Assembly (NCBI RefSeq): GCF_024741815.1
Contig: NZ_CP102951.1
Span: 5,625,346-5,689,345 of the forward strand
Length of the DNA: 64,000 nucleotides
Source of the DNA: Pseudomonas sp. LS1212
GTDB taxonomy: Bacteria; Pseudomonadota; Gammaproteobacteria; Pseudomonadales; Pseudomonadaceae
Reading direction: 5' to 3'
The notes under the pieces were generated by a model. It had not been told where the DNA came from, searched no databases, and was given only the letters and a program-made list of their open reading frames with translations. Numbering within the stretch: the stretch's first letter is position 1; every line of letters begins with the position of its first letter. A program made the position numbers and the translations under genes. Below are positions 16,613 through 26,199 of this stretch, in pieces.

Positions 16613-17575
16613 ATGCGTAAGTCATTGATGCGTATGACATTGCGTCAGTTGCAGATCTTCAACGAAGTCTGCGATCTACGCTCCTACAGCCGGGCAGCCG
16701 ACGAAATGGCACTGACGCAACCCGCCGTCAGCCTGCAGATTCGTCAGCTTGAGGAGCTGGTTGGGCAGCCACTTTTCGAATATGTGGGTAAGAAACTTTA
16801 CCTGACCGAGGCCGCAGAAGCCTTGCAACGCGCCAGCCGGGATATCTTCGGGCGCCTGGAAAGCTTCGACATGCAACTCTCGGACATGCAGGGCTCGCTG
16901 CAGGGGCAACTCAAGCTGGCGGTGGAGTCCAGCGCGAAGTATTTCGTCCCGCACCTGTTCGCTGCATTCAAGAAACAGCATCCAGATGTGAACCTGAACC
17001 TGACGGTAGTCAATCGGGCCCAGGCGATCAGGCGGCTGTCGGATAACCGCGACGACTTGATCATCATGTCCATGGTGCCCCAGGACATGGGCCTTGAGTT
17101 CGTGCCCTTCTTGAACAACCCGATCGTTGCAGTGGCCCCGCCCGACCATCCGCTGTGCAAGCTCGACAGCCTGCGCTTGCAGGACCTGGAACCTCATACC
17201 CTACTGATTCGCGAACAGGGATCGGGAACCCGCAAGGCCTGTGAAGAGTTCTTCAAGGACAAGCGCGTGCATTTCACCCAGACGCTGGAGGTCGCTTCGG
17301 CCGATGCCCAGCGCGAGTGCGTGATTGCCGGCCTGGGCCTGGCCTTGCTGACACGCCACGCGCTCAATCTGGAGCTGGCCACGGGCATTCTGCGTGAGCT
17401 GCCGGTCGAGGAACTGCCGCTTTATCGAAGCTGGTGCGTGGTGCAGGCCAAAGCCAAGCGGTTGTCGCCGGTGGCGTTGGCCTTTTTAGCGTTCATCCGT
17501 AGCGAACGTGCGCAAATCAGCGCGCTGGTTGAGCGCTTTTCGGGGCATTTACCGCCGATACCTGCCAAAGATTGA
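16613..17575 (+). CDS. LysR-family transcriptional regulator (PycR-like)
   Basis: About 320 residues. The N-terminal helix-turn-helix reads MTLRQLQIFNEVCDLRSYSRAADEMALTQPAVSLQIRQLEELVGQPLFEYVGKKLYLTEA. The effector domain follows, with SAKYFVPHLFAAFKKQHPDVNLNLTVVN and IREQGSGTRKACEEFF. It is divergent from the pyruvate carboxylase genes, matching the PycR arrangement in P. aeruginosa. The start is placed at MRKSLMRMT; the longer frame from 16547 is outside normal family length. Confidence 0.9.
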   Translation: MRKSLMRMTLRQLQIFNEVCDLRSYSRAADEMALTQPAVSLQIRQLEELVGQPLFEYVGKKLYLTEAAEALQRASRDIFGRLESFDMQLSDMQGSLQGQLKLAVESSAKYFVPHLFAAFKKQHPDVNLNLTVVNRAQAIRRLSDNRDDLIIMSMVPQDMGLEFVPFLNNPIVAVAPPDHPLCKLDSLRLQDLEPHTLLIREQGSGTRKACEEFFKDKRVHFTQTLEVASADAQRECVIAGLGLALLTRHALNLELATGILRELPVEELPLYRSWCVVQAKAKRLSPVALAFLAFIRSERAQISALVERFSGHLPPIPAKD

Positions 17576-17732
17576 TCGATTGCAGTTCGGGGTAATCGGC
17601 GATTTCCTGAAGCAGTTGACGCTGCTCGGAGTAACTCTCGATCGCCCGGCGAAATTCCATGCGCCGTTGATCTTCCTGCTGCCGACGGGTCTTGCTGGTG
17701 CTCTGTTGCGAACCATCGAAATAACGAGCCAT
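17517..17732 (-). CDS. conserved small hypothetical protein
   Basis: A 71-residue, very charged protein: MARYFDGSQQSTSKTRRQQEDQRRMEFRRAIESYSEQRQLLQEIADYPEL. Most of it looks like one long amphipathic helix. ATG 17732 has a good GGGAG site seven bases upstream, which supports it as a real gene. Its 3' end overlaps the convergent LysR gene by 59 bp. No function is recognised. Confidence 0.6.
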   Translation of the reverse strand: MARYFDGSQQSTSKTRRQQEDQRRMEFRRAIESYSEQRQLLQEIADYPELQSINLWQVSAVNAPKSAQPAR

Positions 17733-17852
17733 TGCTGATCTCCCAGTTCGAGTGCGGGAGCTACAGGTTCCACCTGTGCAATGACTATTTGGCGGCAAGC
17801 CAATGACAAATCGATGAACGCTTTGCGGCAGGCGCGTGAAGGCCGGACAGAC

Positions 17853-18719
17853 TCAGTCGTCCAGGGCTTTCACGGACTTGGGTGACAGACGCAGGCTGCG
17901 CAGACTGCGCTTGACGCTCTTGAGGTGGTTGACCAGGCTCGGGCCACGGGCCATGGCAACCCCCATCGCCAACACGTCGATTACCACCAGGTGAGCGATA
18001 CGCGAGGTCAGCGGGGTGTAGATCTCGGTGTCCTCATGCACATCGATTGCCAGGTTGACGGTCGACAGCTCTGCCAGCGGCGTCTGGCTCGGGCACAGGG
18101 TGATCAGCGTCGCCCCGCTCTCGCGCACCAGGTTGGCGGTGATCAGCAAGTCCTTGGAACGGCCGGACTGGGAAATGCAGATCGCCACATCGCCAGGCTT
18201 GAGCGTGACTGCCGACATGGCCTGCATGTGCGGGTCGGAGTAGGCGGCGGCGGTGAGCAGCAAGCGAAAGAACTTGTGCTGGGCATCGGCTGCTACCGCG
18301 CCGGACGCGCCGAAGCCGTAGAACTCGACGCGCTGGGCCTGGGCCATGGCGGTCACGGCGCGCTGCAAGGCGTGCGGATCGAGGTGCTCGCGCACTTCCA
18401 TCAGGGTATGTAGCGTGGTGTCGAAAATTTTCAGGCTGTAGTCGGCAACCGAATCGTCTTCATGAATCGCAAACTGGCCAAAGCTGGCACCTGCCGCCAG
18501 GCTTTGCGCGAGCTTGAGCTTCAGGTCCTGGAACCCGGAACAGCCGATCGCACGGCAAAAACGCACGATGGTCGGCTCGCTGATCCCGACGCTGTGGGCA
18601 AGATCGGCCATGGAGCTATGCATTACGGCCGCCGGGTCAAGCAGCACATGGTCGGCAACCTTGAGCTCCGACTTGCGTAACAGATGGCGCGACTGGGCGA
18701 TGTGTTGCAACAGATTCAA
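17853..18719 (-). CDS. RpiR/HexR-type transcriptional regulator
   Basis: 288 residues when started at TTG 18719 (NLLQHIAQSRHLLRKSELKVADHVLLD). The N-terminal helix-turn-helix is MADLAHSVGISEPTIVRFCRAIGCSGFQDLKLKLAQSL. The C-terminal SIS sugar-phosphate domain includes VEFYGFGASGAVAADAQHKFFRL and GDVAICISQSGRSKDLLITANL. It is divergent from a glucose-6-phosphate dehydrogenase gene, with a palindrome between them, so a phosphosugar probably controls that gene. Much longer upstream extensions of the frame lack family similarity. Confidence 0.9.
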   Translation of the reverse strand: MNLLQHIAQSRHLLRKSELKVADHVLLDPAAVMHSSMADLAHSVGISEPTIVRFCRAIGCSGFQDLKLKLAQSLAAGASFGQFAIHEDDSVADYSLKIFDTTLHTLMEVREHLDPHALQRAVTAMAQAQRVEFYGFGASGAVAADAQHKFFRLLLTAAAYSDPHMQAMSAVTLKPGDVAICISQSGRSKDLLITANLVRESGATLITLCPSQTPLAELSTVNLAIDVHEDTEIYTPLTSRIAHLVVIDVLAMGVAMARGPSLVNHLKSVKRSLRSLRLSPKSVKALDD

Positions 18720-18764
18720 TGGACAGGACTCGGTTATGATCGGCAGACCGGGATGTAGCTTTCT

Positions 18765-18779
18765 TGTAGTTATACTACA
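18765..18779. promoter_or_regulatory. palindromic operator candidate (RpiR / zwf)
   Basis: TGTAGT-TAT-ACTACA is a perfect 6+6 inverted repeat located 46 bp from the RpiR start and 46 bp from the zwf start. Its TTGT...ACA(A/T) outline is like known HexR sites. A partial extra half, ATGTAGC, lies at 18753. Confidence 0.65.
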
Positions 18780-18824
18780 TGACCTGCGGCCCGCCCAGCT
18801 AAACGAACTCGGAGAGTTGCTGCG

Positions 18825-20273
18825 TTGACCATCCCCTGCGACATTCTGATCTTCGGCGGGACCGGAGATCTGGCCTTGCACAAGCTGCTCCCAGCGCTCT
18901 ACCACCTGTATCGCGACGATCGGCTGCACCCGGAGGTGCGCATCATCGCCCTGGCCCGCAGCCATTTGCCACGCCGCGATTTTCAATTACTGGCCGAACG
19001 TCGCTGCCGCGCCCAGGTAGCCAGGGCCGACTTCGATAACGATGTCTGGAAGCGTTTTGCCGCGCGCCTCGACTACTTTCCGATGGACGCTTCGCAAAGC
19101 GCCGACTTTGGCCGACTGGCCAGGTTTCTCGGCGAACCCGGCGGCCTCATGCGTATCTACTACCTGGCAACCGCCCCGGAGCTTTTCGCGCCTATTGCCA
19201 CCCACATGCAAGTCGCCGGGCTGGCTGACCACGAATCCCGCATCGTGCTGGAAAAGCCCATCGGCCATTCACTGGAGTCGGCCAAGGCCATCAATACCGC
19301 CATTGGCTCGGTGTTCCAGGAGTCCCAGGTGTTTCGCATCGACCACTACCTGGGCAAGGAAACCGTGCAGAACCTCATGGCTCTGCGGTTTGCCAATGCC
19401 TTGTTCGAGCCATTGTGGCGCGGTGCTCACGTCGATCACGTGCAGATCAGCGTCTGTGAGACCCTGGGTGTGGAAAACCGCGGCGGCTACTACGACCGTT
19501 CCGGGGCAATGCGTGACATGGTCCAGAACCACCTGTTGCAGCTGCTCTGCCTGGTGGCCATGGAAGCACCGGCGCACTTCGATGCCGAGTCCGTGCGTGA
19601 CGAGAAGGTCAAGGTACTCAAGGACCTCAAGTCCATCACCGGCCAGGATGTCCAGGACAAGACGGTGCGCGGGCAGTACACCGCGGGCAAGATCGGCGGT
19701 CAGGAGGTCCCGGCCTACTATTTCGAGAAAAATGTCGACAACGACAGCGATACTGAAACCTTTGTCGCCGTTCAAGTGCAAATCAACAATTGGCGCTGGG
19801 CTGGCGTCCCGTTCTTTCTGCGAACCGGTAAACGGCTGGCGAAAAAGTCATCGCAGATCGTCATCCAGTTCAAGCCCGTCCCCCACCGCCTGTTCGAAGG
19901 CTGTCAGACCAACTTGTTGGTAATCCAGTTGCAGCCTGACGAGCGCATCAGCCTGCAACTGATGACCAAGACGCCCGGCAAAGGCATGCGCCTGGAGCCG
20001 GTCGAGCTGGACTTGAACCTGGCCCGGGCCTTCAACCAGAAACGCCGCTGGGACGCCTATGAGCGCCTGCTGCTGGACGTATTGGAAGGTGATTCGACGC
20101 TGTTCATGCGACGCGACGAGGTGGAAGCCGCCTGGGCCTGGATCGACCCGATCCTGACCGGCTGGCAAGAGTACTTTCAGAGCCCGCGCCCCTACCCTGC
20201 CGGGTCGACCGGGCCGGACCAGGCCCATACCCTGCTCGAGCACCAGGGCCGGGCCTGGTTCAGTCAGAACTGA
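18825..20273 (+). CDS. zwf: glucose-6-phosphate 1-dehydrogenase
   Basis: A 482-residue protein. DILIFGGTGDLALHKLLPALYHLY is the NADP-binding start, and FRIDHYLGKETVQNLMALRFAN holds the catalytic His and substrate Lys. It oxidises glucose-6-phosphate to 6-phosphogluconolactone, feeding the Entner-Doudoroff route. The start is TTG with GGAGAG nine bases upstream. The pgl and edd genes that usually accompany the main zwf of pseudomonads are missing here, so this is probably a second paralogue controlled by the divergent RpiR protein. Its 3' end overlaps the convergent GGDEF-EAL gene by 10 bp. Confidence 0.93.
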   Translation: MTIPCDILIFGGTGDLALHKLLPALYHLYRDDRLHPEVRIIALARSHLPRRDFQLLAERRCRAQVARADFDNDVWKRFAARLDYFPMDASQSADFGRLARFLGEPGGLMRIYYLATAPELFAPIATHMQVAGLADHESRIVLEKPIGHSLESAKAINTAIGSVFQESQVFRIDHYLGKETVQNLMALRFANALFEPLWRGAHVDHVQISVCETLGVENRGGYYDRSGAMRDMVQNHLLQLLCLVAMEAPAHFDAESVRDEKVKVLKDLKSITGQDVQDKTVRGQYTAGKIGGQEVPAYYFEKNVDNDSDTETFVAVQVQINNWRWAGVPFFLRTGKRLAKKSSQIVIQFKPVPHRLFEGCQTNLLVIQLQPDERISLQLMTKTPGKGMRLEPVELDLNLARAFNQKRRWDAYERLLLDVLEGDSTLFMRRDEVEAAWAWIDPILTGWQEYFQSPRPYPAGSTGPDQAHTLLEHQGRAWFSQN

Positions 20274-23122
20274 TATACACCTGCCAGAAGCCCGGCCAAG
20301 GCCTGCGCCTCCAGCGGATGGCTGATCAGATAGCCCTGCACCTCATCACAGTGCTGGGCCTTGAGGAAAGCCAGCTGCTCGTGGGTCTCGACACCTTCGG
20401 CGACGACTTTCAGTTCCAGGCTGTGGGCCATGGCGATGATTGCCCGAGTGATCGCAGCGTCTTCGCTGCCTTCGTGCAGGCCGCGAATGAAGGTTTGATC
20501 GATTTTGACGTAGTCCACCGGGAAACGCTTGAGGTAGCTCAGGGATGAGTAGCCGGTGCCGAAGTCGTCGATGGCAAGCTTAACGCCCAGTTCGTGCAGC
20601 TGCCTGAAGCTGGCGATGATGTGTTCGACATTGTCGAGCAGCTGGCTTTCGGTCAACTCCAGCTCCAGGAGCCCCGGGGCCAGGCCGCTTTCTTCCAGCA
20701 CCTGGCGCACCAGGCTGACCAGCTTGCCCTGACGCAGTTGATGCACCGACAGATTCACCGATACCCGTATCGGCTCATGCCCCTGGCGCTGCCACTCGCA
20801 GGCCTGCCAGCAAGCTTGCCGCAGGACGAATTCGCCAATGGGCCCGATCAACCCGGTTTCTTCGGCCAGCCCGATAAAATTGCCTGGCGGCACCAGACCC
20901 CATTGCGGGTGACGCCAACGCACCAGTGCCTCTGCAGCCTCGAGTCGGCCGGTGGCCAGGCACAGCTTGGGTTGATAGAAGACCTCCAGCTGCCGTTCCT
21001 CGATAGCCTTGCGCAGTTGGTTCTCCAGCTGCAGCCGCTCCACCGTACTGGCTTGCAGACTCTGGGTATAAAACTGGAAGTTGTTGCCACCTAGGTGCTT
21101 GGCGTGTTGCATGGCCATGTTCGCCTGGCTGACCAGCGCAGTGATTTCCCGCGCGTTATCGGGCAACAGGCTGATGCCGACCGAGGCGCTGATTACCAAC
21201 TCGTGATCGACCACGCTCAGCGGGGCGCGCAATTTATCGAGCAAGCGGCTGGCGACCCGAGCCAGGCTCGACAGGCTGCCATAGGCATCGAACAGCACGG
21301 CGAACTCGTCGCCGGAGAGTCGGGCGATGGTATCCGCTTCCGGCAGGGCGTTGCTGATACGGCGTGCCATCTGCTTGAGCAACTGATCGGCGACCTCATG
21401 ACCGAGGCTTTCATTGAGCAGCTTGAAGCGGTCCAGATCGATATGGAGCAAGGCCAGGCTGCGCCCGCCCTGGCGAACGCGCTGGCTGGCCTCTTGCAGG
21501 CGCTCCTTGAACAGCGAACGGTTGGCCAGCCCGGTCAACTCATCGTAATGCGTCAGGTACCGCATGCGCTCTTCGGATTCTCGCCGGGCTGAAAGATCGG
21601 CGAAGAACCCCACAATATGCGCGACTTTTCCTCGTGAATCGCGCACCACGTTCAATTGCAGCCATTGTGGATAAAAGTCGCCGTTCTTGCGGGTTTCAAC
21701 CAGCTCGCCCTGCCAGCTGCCGTGTTGCTCCAGCGCCTGATGAATGACCTGATAATGGCGACGTGCATCGCGACTGCACGGCAATTCGACCACGCTGCGG
21801 CCCAACACCTCTTCCCGGGTAAAACCGGTGAGCTTGCTGAAAGCCTGGTTCACCGCCCGCAAACGATAGTCAGGATCGAAGATCACGATGCCTTCGCTGG
21901 CCGCTTCGAATACGGTGGCCGCCAACTGCAGTTGTTCTTCCTGAGCCTTGCCGACACTGATATCGCGACGGGTTCCGAGCATGCGAATGACCTGGCCCCT
22001 TCGGCCACGCTCGACAGCTCGCCCGCGGTCCTGGATCCAGCGCCAATGGCCATCACTGTGGCGTACCCGGTATTCGCTGCAATAGTCTTCGGTTCGCCCC
22101 TTGAGGTGTTCCACCAGGGCTCGCTTGAGCAGCGGCAGGTCTTCAGGGTGCAGCCGGGGCTTGAGATCGGCCAGCATGGCCTTGACCTGCTCCGGCTCCA
22201 GGCCGAAAAGCTCCTTGAGTTGCGTGTGGTGGACTTCATCGGTCTGCAGGTTCCAGTCCCACAGCCCAAGCTCGCTGGCCTTGAGTGCCAGGGCCAGGCG
22301 TTCCTCGCTCTTGCTCAAGGCCTGGTTGGCCAGATCCAGCTCACGGCTGCGCTCGGCCACTCGCGACTCGAGCCCGACCTGGGCTTGGCGCAGCTCTTCT
22401 TCTACCCCGCGACGTTGTTCAATTTCCCGCTCCAGCTCCAGATTCAACCGCTCGCTGTGGCTCTGGGCCTGTTGCAAGTGATCGATCAGCTCCTGATTCT
22501 GGAAGCGCCGCAGCAAACCCCGCTCGATCAGCCGATTGACCTGCCAGGCCACCACCGACAACGACCCCAACAGAATCAACCCGAGCCAGCCCCAGCCTTG
22601 CTGTACTTCATCAGCCTTCCAGAATAGATAGGCAATGGGTGGCAACAGGCATGGCAAGACAAAGCTGAGGAAGGCGGGCAGACTCACCGCATATGCGATG
22701 CTGGCCGACAGTGTGGCAGCCCCCAGCAGGCCAAATACCCAGGCCTGCTGTACAAAGTTATCCACAGGCACCAGCGCAATCGCGGCGCTGGCCAGGGTCA
22801 AACCACTGAAGGCGGACCCCAGCAGGAACATTCGACGCCAGCTCGGCTGAGCTTGACGGTCAGGGATAGCCGAATCGAACGCCGCAACCTGAATGACCCG
22901 CAGCGCGACCAGCGCCATCAACCAGACCAGCCAGATGCTGACCAGCAGATAACGCTGCGGGCTCCAGAGCAGCCAGGCGCAAACCAGACCGTTGAGCAGC
23001 ATGAACAGCGTCGGCAACAACGAGCCCTGATAAAGCAGGCGGGTGCGCTCGACGGCCAGCTGCGTGGCGTATTGCTTGCGGGTGCTGCGCTGAGCATCCG
23101 CAGAGCCAGAGCTAAGAGTCAT
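20264..23122 (-). CDS. membrane-bound PAS-GGDEF-EAL protein (c-di-GMP turnover)
   Basis: About 951 residues from ATG 23122. The N-terminus has several membrane helices (LLPTLFMLLNGLVCAWLLW; YLLVSIWLVWLMALVALRVI; WLGLILLGSLSVVAW), then a coiled coil, two PAS domains with PAC motifs (YRVRHSDGHWRWIQDRGRAVER; GELVETRKNGDFYPQWL), a GGDEF domain and an EAL domain. The GGDEF site reads SGDEF, so cyclase activity is doubtful. The EAL domain keeps EALVRW, the DDFGTGYSS loop and the VKIDQTFI block, so phosphodiesterase activity is likely. The signal is unknown. Confidence 0.92.
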   Translation of the reverse strand: MTLSSGSADAQRSTRKQYATQLAVERTRLLYQGSLLPTLFMLLNGLVCAWLLWSPQRYLLVSIWLVWLMALVALRVIQVAAFDSAIPDRQAQPSWRRMFLLGSAFSGLTLASAAIALVPVDNFVQQAWVFGLLGAATLSASIAYAVSLPAFLSFVLPCLLPPIAYLFWKADEVQQGWGWLGLILLGSLSVVAWQVNRLIERGLLRRFQNQELIDHLQQAQSHSERLNLELEREIEQRRGVEEELRQAQVGLESRVAERSRELDLANQALSKSEERLALALKASELGLWDWNLQTDEVHHTQLKELFGLEPEQVKAMLADLKPRLHPEDLPLLKRALVEHLKGRTEDYCSEYRVRHSDGHWRWIQDRGRAVERGRRGQVIRMLGTRRDISVGKAQEEQLQLAATVFEAASEGIVIFDPDYRLRAVNQAFSKLTGFTREEVLGRSVVELPCSRDARRHYQVIHQALEQHGSWQGELVETRKNGDFYPQWLQLNVVRDSRGKVAHIVGFFADLSARRESEERMRYLTHYDELTGLANRSLFKERLQEASQRVRQGGRSLALLHIDLDRFKLLNESLGHEVADQLLKQMARRISNALPEADTIARLSGDEFAVLFDAYGSLSSLARVASRLLDKLRAPLSVVDHELVISASVGISLLPDNAREITALVSQANMAMQHAKHLGGNNFQFYTQSLQASTVERLQLENQLRKAIEERQLEVFYQPKLCLATGRLEAAEALVRWRHPQWGLVPPGNFIGLAEETGLIGPIGEFVLRQACWQACEWQRQGHEPIRVSVNLSVHQLRQGKLVSLVRQVLEESGLAPGLLELELTESQLLDNVEHIIASFRQLHELGVKLAIDDFGTGYSSLSYLKRFPVDYVKIDQTFIRGLHEGSEDAAITRAIIAMAHSLELKVVAEGVETHEQLAFLKAQHCDEVQGYLISHPLEAQALAGLLAGVYQF

Positions 23123-23368
23123 GGGCAATATTCTTATAATGGTGAGCCTCAAACGTGAAACGAGCATACACAAGCAAGTGCGCAGACCAAACAACCCTGC
23201 GTCATAAAAGTAGGCCGATGAAAGGACAACGAACTCGGCTGCCAGGCAGTCAAGCCAGGTGTAGCAACGCCTGCAGCCAATGACCGATCGGTCGCCTTCT
23301 TCCACTTTTATGCAGGTCGATGCATGCGGGGTTTGCCCCTGCCTCCCCTCGCACCCTAAAATGGCCGG

Positions 23369-25552
23369 ATGCGCGATGACCTCTCCCTTCTGCTGAACTC
23401 ACTCAACGATGCCCAACGACAGGCCGTAGCGGCTTCTCGTGGCCGTCAGTTGGTCCTGGCCGGTGCTGGCTCCGGTAAAACCCGTGTGCTGGTGCACCGC
23501 ATTGCCTGGTTGATCCAGGTGGAGCAGGCCTCCCCCCACTCGATCCTGTCGGTGACCTTCACCAACAAGGCTGCCGCCGAGATGCGTCAGCGTATCGAGC
23601 AGTTGATGGGTATCAACCCGGCCGGCATGTGGGTTGGCACTTTCCACGGCCTGGCGCACCGCTTGCTGCGGGCGCACTGGCAGGAAGCCGGGCTGAACCA
23701 GAACTTCCAGATCCTCGACAGCGACGACCAGCAGCGGTTGGTCAAGCGGGTCATCCGCGAGCTGGGCCTGGACGAACAGCGCTGGCCAGCCCGCCAGGCC
23801 CAGTGGTTCATCAACGGGCAAAAGGATGAAGGCCTGCGCCCGCAACACATCCAGGCCAGCGGCGATCTGTTCCTGGCGACCATGCGCTCGATCTACGAGG
23901 CCTACGAGGCGGCTTGCCAGCGTGCCGGCGTCATTGACTTCTCCGAGCTGCTGCTGCGCGCCCTGGACCTGTGGCGCGATCATCCCGGCTTGCTGGAACA
24001 CTACCAGCGGCGATTCCGACACCTGTTGGTGGACGAGTTCCAGGATACCAACGCCGTGCAGTACGCCTGGTTGCGCCTGCTTGCCCAGGGTGGCGAGAGC
24101 CTGATGGTAGTGGGCGATGACGACCAGTCGATCTATGGCTGGCGCGGCGCAAAAATCGAGAACATTCATCAGTACAGTGCTGATTTCCCTGACGCCGAGA
24201 TGATCCGCCTGGAGCAGAACTACCGCTCCACGGCCGGTATCCTCAAGGCGGCCAACGCACTGATCGCCAACAACAGCGGTCGCCTGGGCAAAGAGCTGTG
24301 GACCGACGACGGCGAAGGCGAGCCACTGAGCCTGTATGCGGCATTCAACGAACATGACGAAGCCCGTTATGTCGTCGAAACCATTGAAAGCGCCTTGAAA
24401 ACCGGCCTGGCACGCAGCGAAATTGCCATTCTCTATCGCTCCAACGCCCAGTCGCGGGTGCTTGAAGAAGCGCTGCTGCGCGAGCGAATTCCCTACCGGA
24501 TCTACGGCGGCCAGCGCTTCTTCGAGCGCGCCGAGATCAAGAACGCCATGGCTTACCTGCGGGTGCTCGAAGGGCGCGGTAACGATGCGGCGCTGGAGCG
24601 TGTCATCAACGTGCCGCCACGGGGCATCGGCGAGAAAACCGTCGAAGCGATTCGCGAACATGCGCGCCACGCCGAAGTGTCGATGTGGGAATCGATGCGC
24701 CTGCTGATCGCCAATAAAGGCCTGACAGGTCGCGCCGCCAATGCGCTGGGTGCCTTTATCGAGCTGATCGAGAACCTCGCGGCGAAGGTCATGGACATGC
24801 CGCTGCACCTGATGACCCAGACGGTCATCGAACAGTCCGGCCTGATTACCTATCACCAGGAAGAAAAGGGCGAAAAGGGCCAGGCCCGGGTAGAAAACCT
24901 CGAGGAACTGGTCAGCGCCGCGCGTAACTTTGAAAGCGCCGAAGAAGACGCCGATCTCACGCCACTTGCCGCCTTCCTCGGCCATGCCTCGCTGGAAGCC
25001 GGCGATGCCCAGGCCGATGAGCACGAAGACAGCGTGCAATTGATGACGCTGCACAGCGCCAAGGGCCTTGAGTTCCCGTACGTGTTCCTGGTGGGCATGG
25101 AAGAAGGCCTGTTCCCGCACAAGATGAGCCTGGAAGAACCTGGCCGGCTTGAAGAAGAACGCCGCCTGGCCTATGTCGGCATTACCCGGGCCATGCAACA
25201 ACTGGTCATGACCTACGCTGAAACACGTCGCCTGTACGGTAGCGAAACCTACAACAAGGTATCGCGTTTCGTCCGGGAGATTCCGAGCGGTCTGATCCAG
25301 GAAGTGCGCTTGTCCAACAGTGTCAGTCGCCCGTTCGGCTCCGGCCAGAAGCAGAACTCCAGCAGCCTGTTTGGCGGCGCGAACATTCCGCAGACCGAGT
25401 TCAACCTGGGGCAGCGTGTCCAGCACTCGGTGTTCGGCGAAGGCGTGATTCTCAACTTTGAAGGCTCGGGCGCGCAGGCGCGCGTGCAGGTGAATTTCTC
25501 CGAGGGCAGCAAGTGGCTGATGCTTGGCTATGCCAAGCTGGAAGCGATCTGA
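23369..25552 (+). CDS. uvrD: DNA helicase II UvrD
   Basis: A 727-residue SF1 helicase. Motifs in order: Q motif LNDAQRQAV, Walker A AGAGSGKTRVLVHRI, VTFTNKAAAEMRQRI, DEFQDTN (Walker B), VVGDDDQSIYGWRGA, QNYRST, LMTLHSAKGLEFPYVFLVG and YVGITRA. The C-terminus ends in the RNA-polymerase-interacting Tudor-like segment (VFGEGVILNFEGSGAQARVQVNF). It unwinds DNA in mismatch and nucleotide-excision repair. Length is normal. It is divergent from the GGDEF-EAL gene. Confidence 0.97.
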   Translation: MRDDLSLLLNSLNDAQRQAVAASRGRQLVLAGAGSGKTRVLVHRIAWLIQVEQASPHSILSVTFTNKAAAEMRQRIEQLMGINPAGMWVGTFHGLAHRLLRAHWQEAGLNQNFQILDSDDQQRLVKRVIRELGLDEQRWPARQAQWFINGQKDEGLRPQHIQASGDLFLATMRSIYEAYEAACQRAGVIDFSELLLRALDLWRDHPGLLEHYQRRFRHLLVDEFQDTNAVQYAWLRLLAQGGESLMVVGDDDQSIYGWRGAKIENIHQYSADFPDAEMIRLEQNYRSTAGILKAANALIANNSGRLGKELWTDDGEGEPLSLYAAFNEHDEARYVVETIESALKTGLARSEIAILYRSNAQSRVLEEALLRERIPYRIYGGQRFFERAEIKNAMAYLRVLEGRGNDAALERVINVPPRGIGEKTVEAIREHARHAEVSMWESMRLLIANKGLTGRAANALGAFIELIENLAAKVMDMPLHLMTQTVIEQSGLITYHQEEKGEKGQARVENLEELVSAARNFESAEEDADLTPLAAFLGHASLEAGDAQADEHEDSVQLMTLHSAKGLEFPYVFLVGMEEGLFPHKMSLEEPGRLEEERRLAYVGITRAMQQLVMTYAETRRLYGSETYNKVSRFVREIPSGLIQEVRLSNSVSRPFGSGQKQNSSSLFGGANIPQTEFNLGQRVQHSVFGEGVILNFEGSGAQARVQVNFSEGSKWLMLGYAKLEAI

Positions 25553-25580
25553 CCCTCACCATCTCGTGAGGGCAAGGCGC

Positions 25581-26021
25581 ATGGGCACAGGTTTTTTCTC
25601 TTCATGGACATTCTGGGCCCTGCTCTCGGCGGCGTTTGCCGCCTTGACCACCATTTTCGCCAAGGTCGGCGTCAGCGGAATCAATTCAGACTTCGCCACG
25701 CTCCTGCGAACCCTCGTCGTTCTCGTCAGCCTGGGCTTGATTCTTTATGCAACGGGCCAATATCAATCCTTGAGTTCGATCTCGCCGCGCAGCTATGTGT
25801 TTCTGACGCTGTCAGGACTGGCCACCGGCGCTTCGTGGATTTGCTATTTTCGCGCGTTGCAGCTGGGTCAAGCCTCGCTGGTCGCACCGGTAGACAAACT
25901 CAGCGTGGTGCTGGTGGCGGTTTTGGGCGTGACCTTGCTTGGCGAGAAACTCGATCTGCGTCAGTGGGCCGGCATCTGTCTGATCACAGCGGGTGTGGTA
26001 CTGCTGGCGTGGCGTCGCTGA
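25581..26021 (+). CDS. EamA/DMT-family transporter, single-repeat type
   Basis: A 146-residue membrane protein with about five helices (WTFWALLSAAFAALTTIFAKVGV; LLRTLVVLVSLGLILYATG; YVFLTLSGLATGASWICYFRAL; VAPVDKLSVVLVAVLGVTLLGE; WAGICLITAGVVLLAW). Only one EamA repeat is present, so it probably acts as a dimer. The start at 25581 is chosen because GAGGGCAAGG precedes it; the longer frame overlaps the uvrD end. The substrate is unknown. Confidence 0.87.
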   Translation: MGTGFFSSWTFWALLSAAFAALTTIFAKVGVSGINSDFATLLRTLVVLVSLGLILYATGQYQSLSSISPRSYVFLTLSGLATGASWICYFRALQLGQASLVAPVDKLSVVLVAVLGVTLLGEKLDLRQWAGICLITAGVVLLAWRR

Positions 26022-26094
26022 TTTAATGTCTTACGATCAGACCAACGGCTTCACGCAGAACTAAATGAACAGGACGACAGCCCAAGGAATATAT

Positions 26095-26107
26095 GGATGT
26101 CATCCAT
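26095..26107. promoter_or_regulatory. 13-bp palindrome TGGATGTCATCCA upstream of the Tim44-like gene
   Basis: A perfect inverted repeat lies about 95 bp before the start codon in a 178-bp gap with no other visible feature. It could be an operator, but no family could be assigned. Confidence 0.3.
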
Positions 26108-26199
26108 TTAGGCAAAAGCTGGAAACATTATGTCGCTGGTCATGCTCCCCACATCTGTGCAACATGACGCGCGTGCAATCCACCAATGGGAAATCCCTT

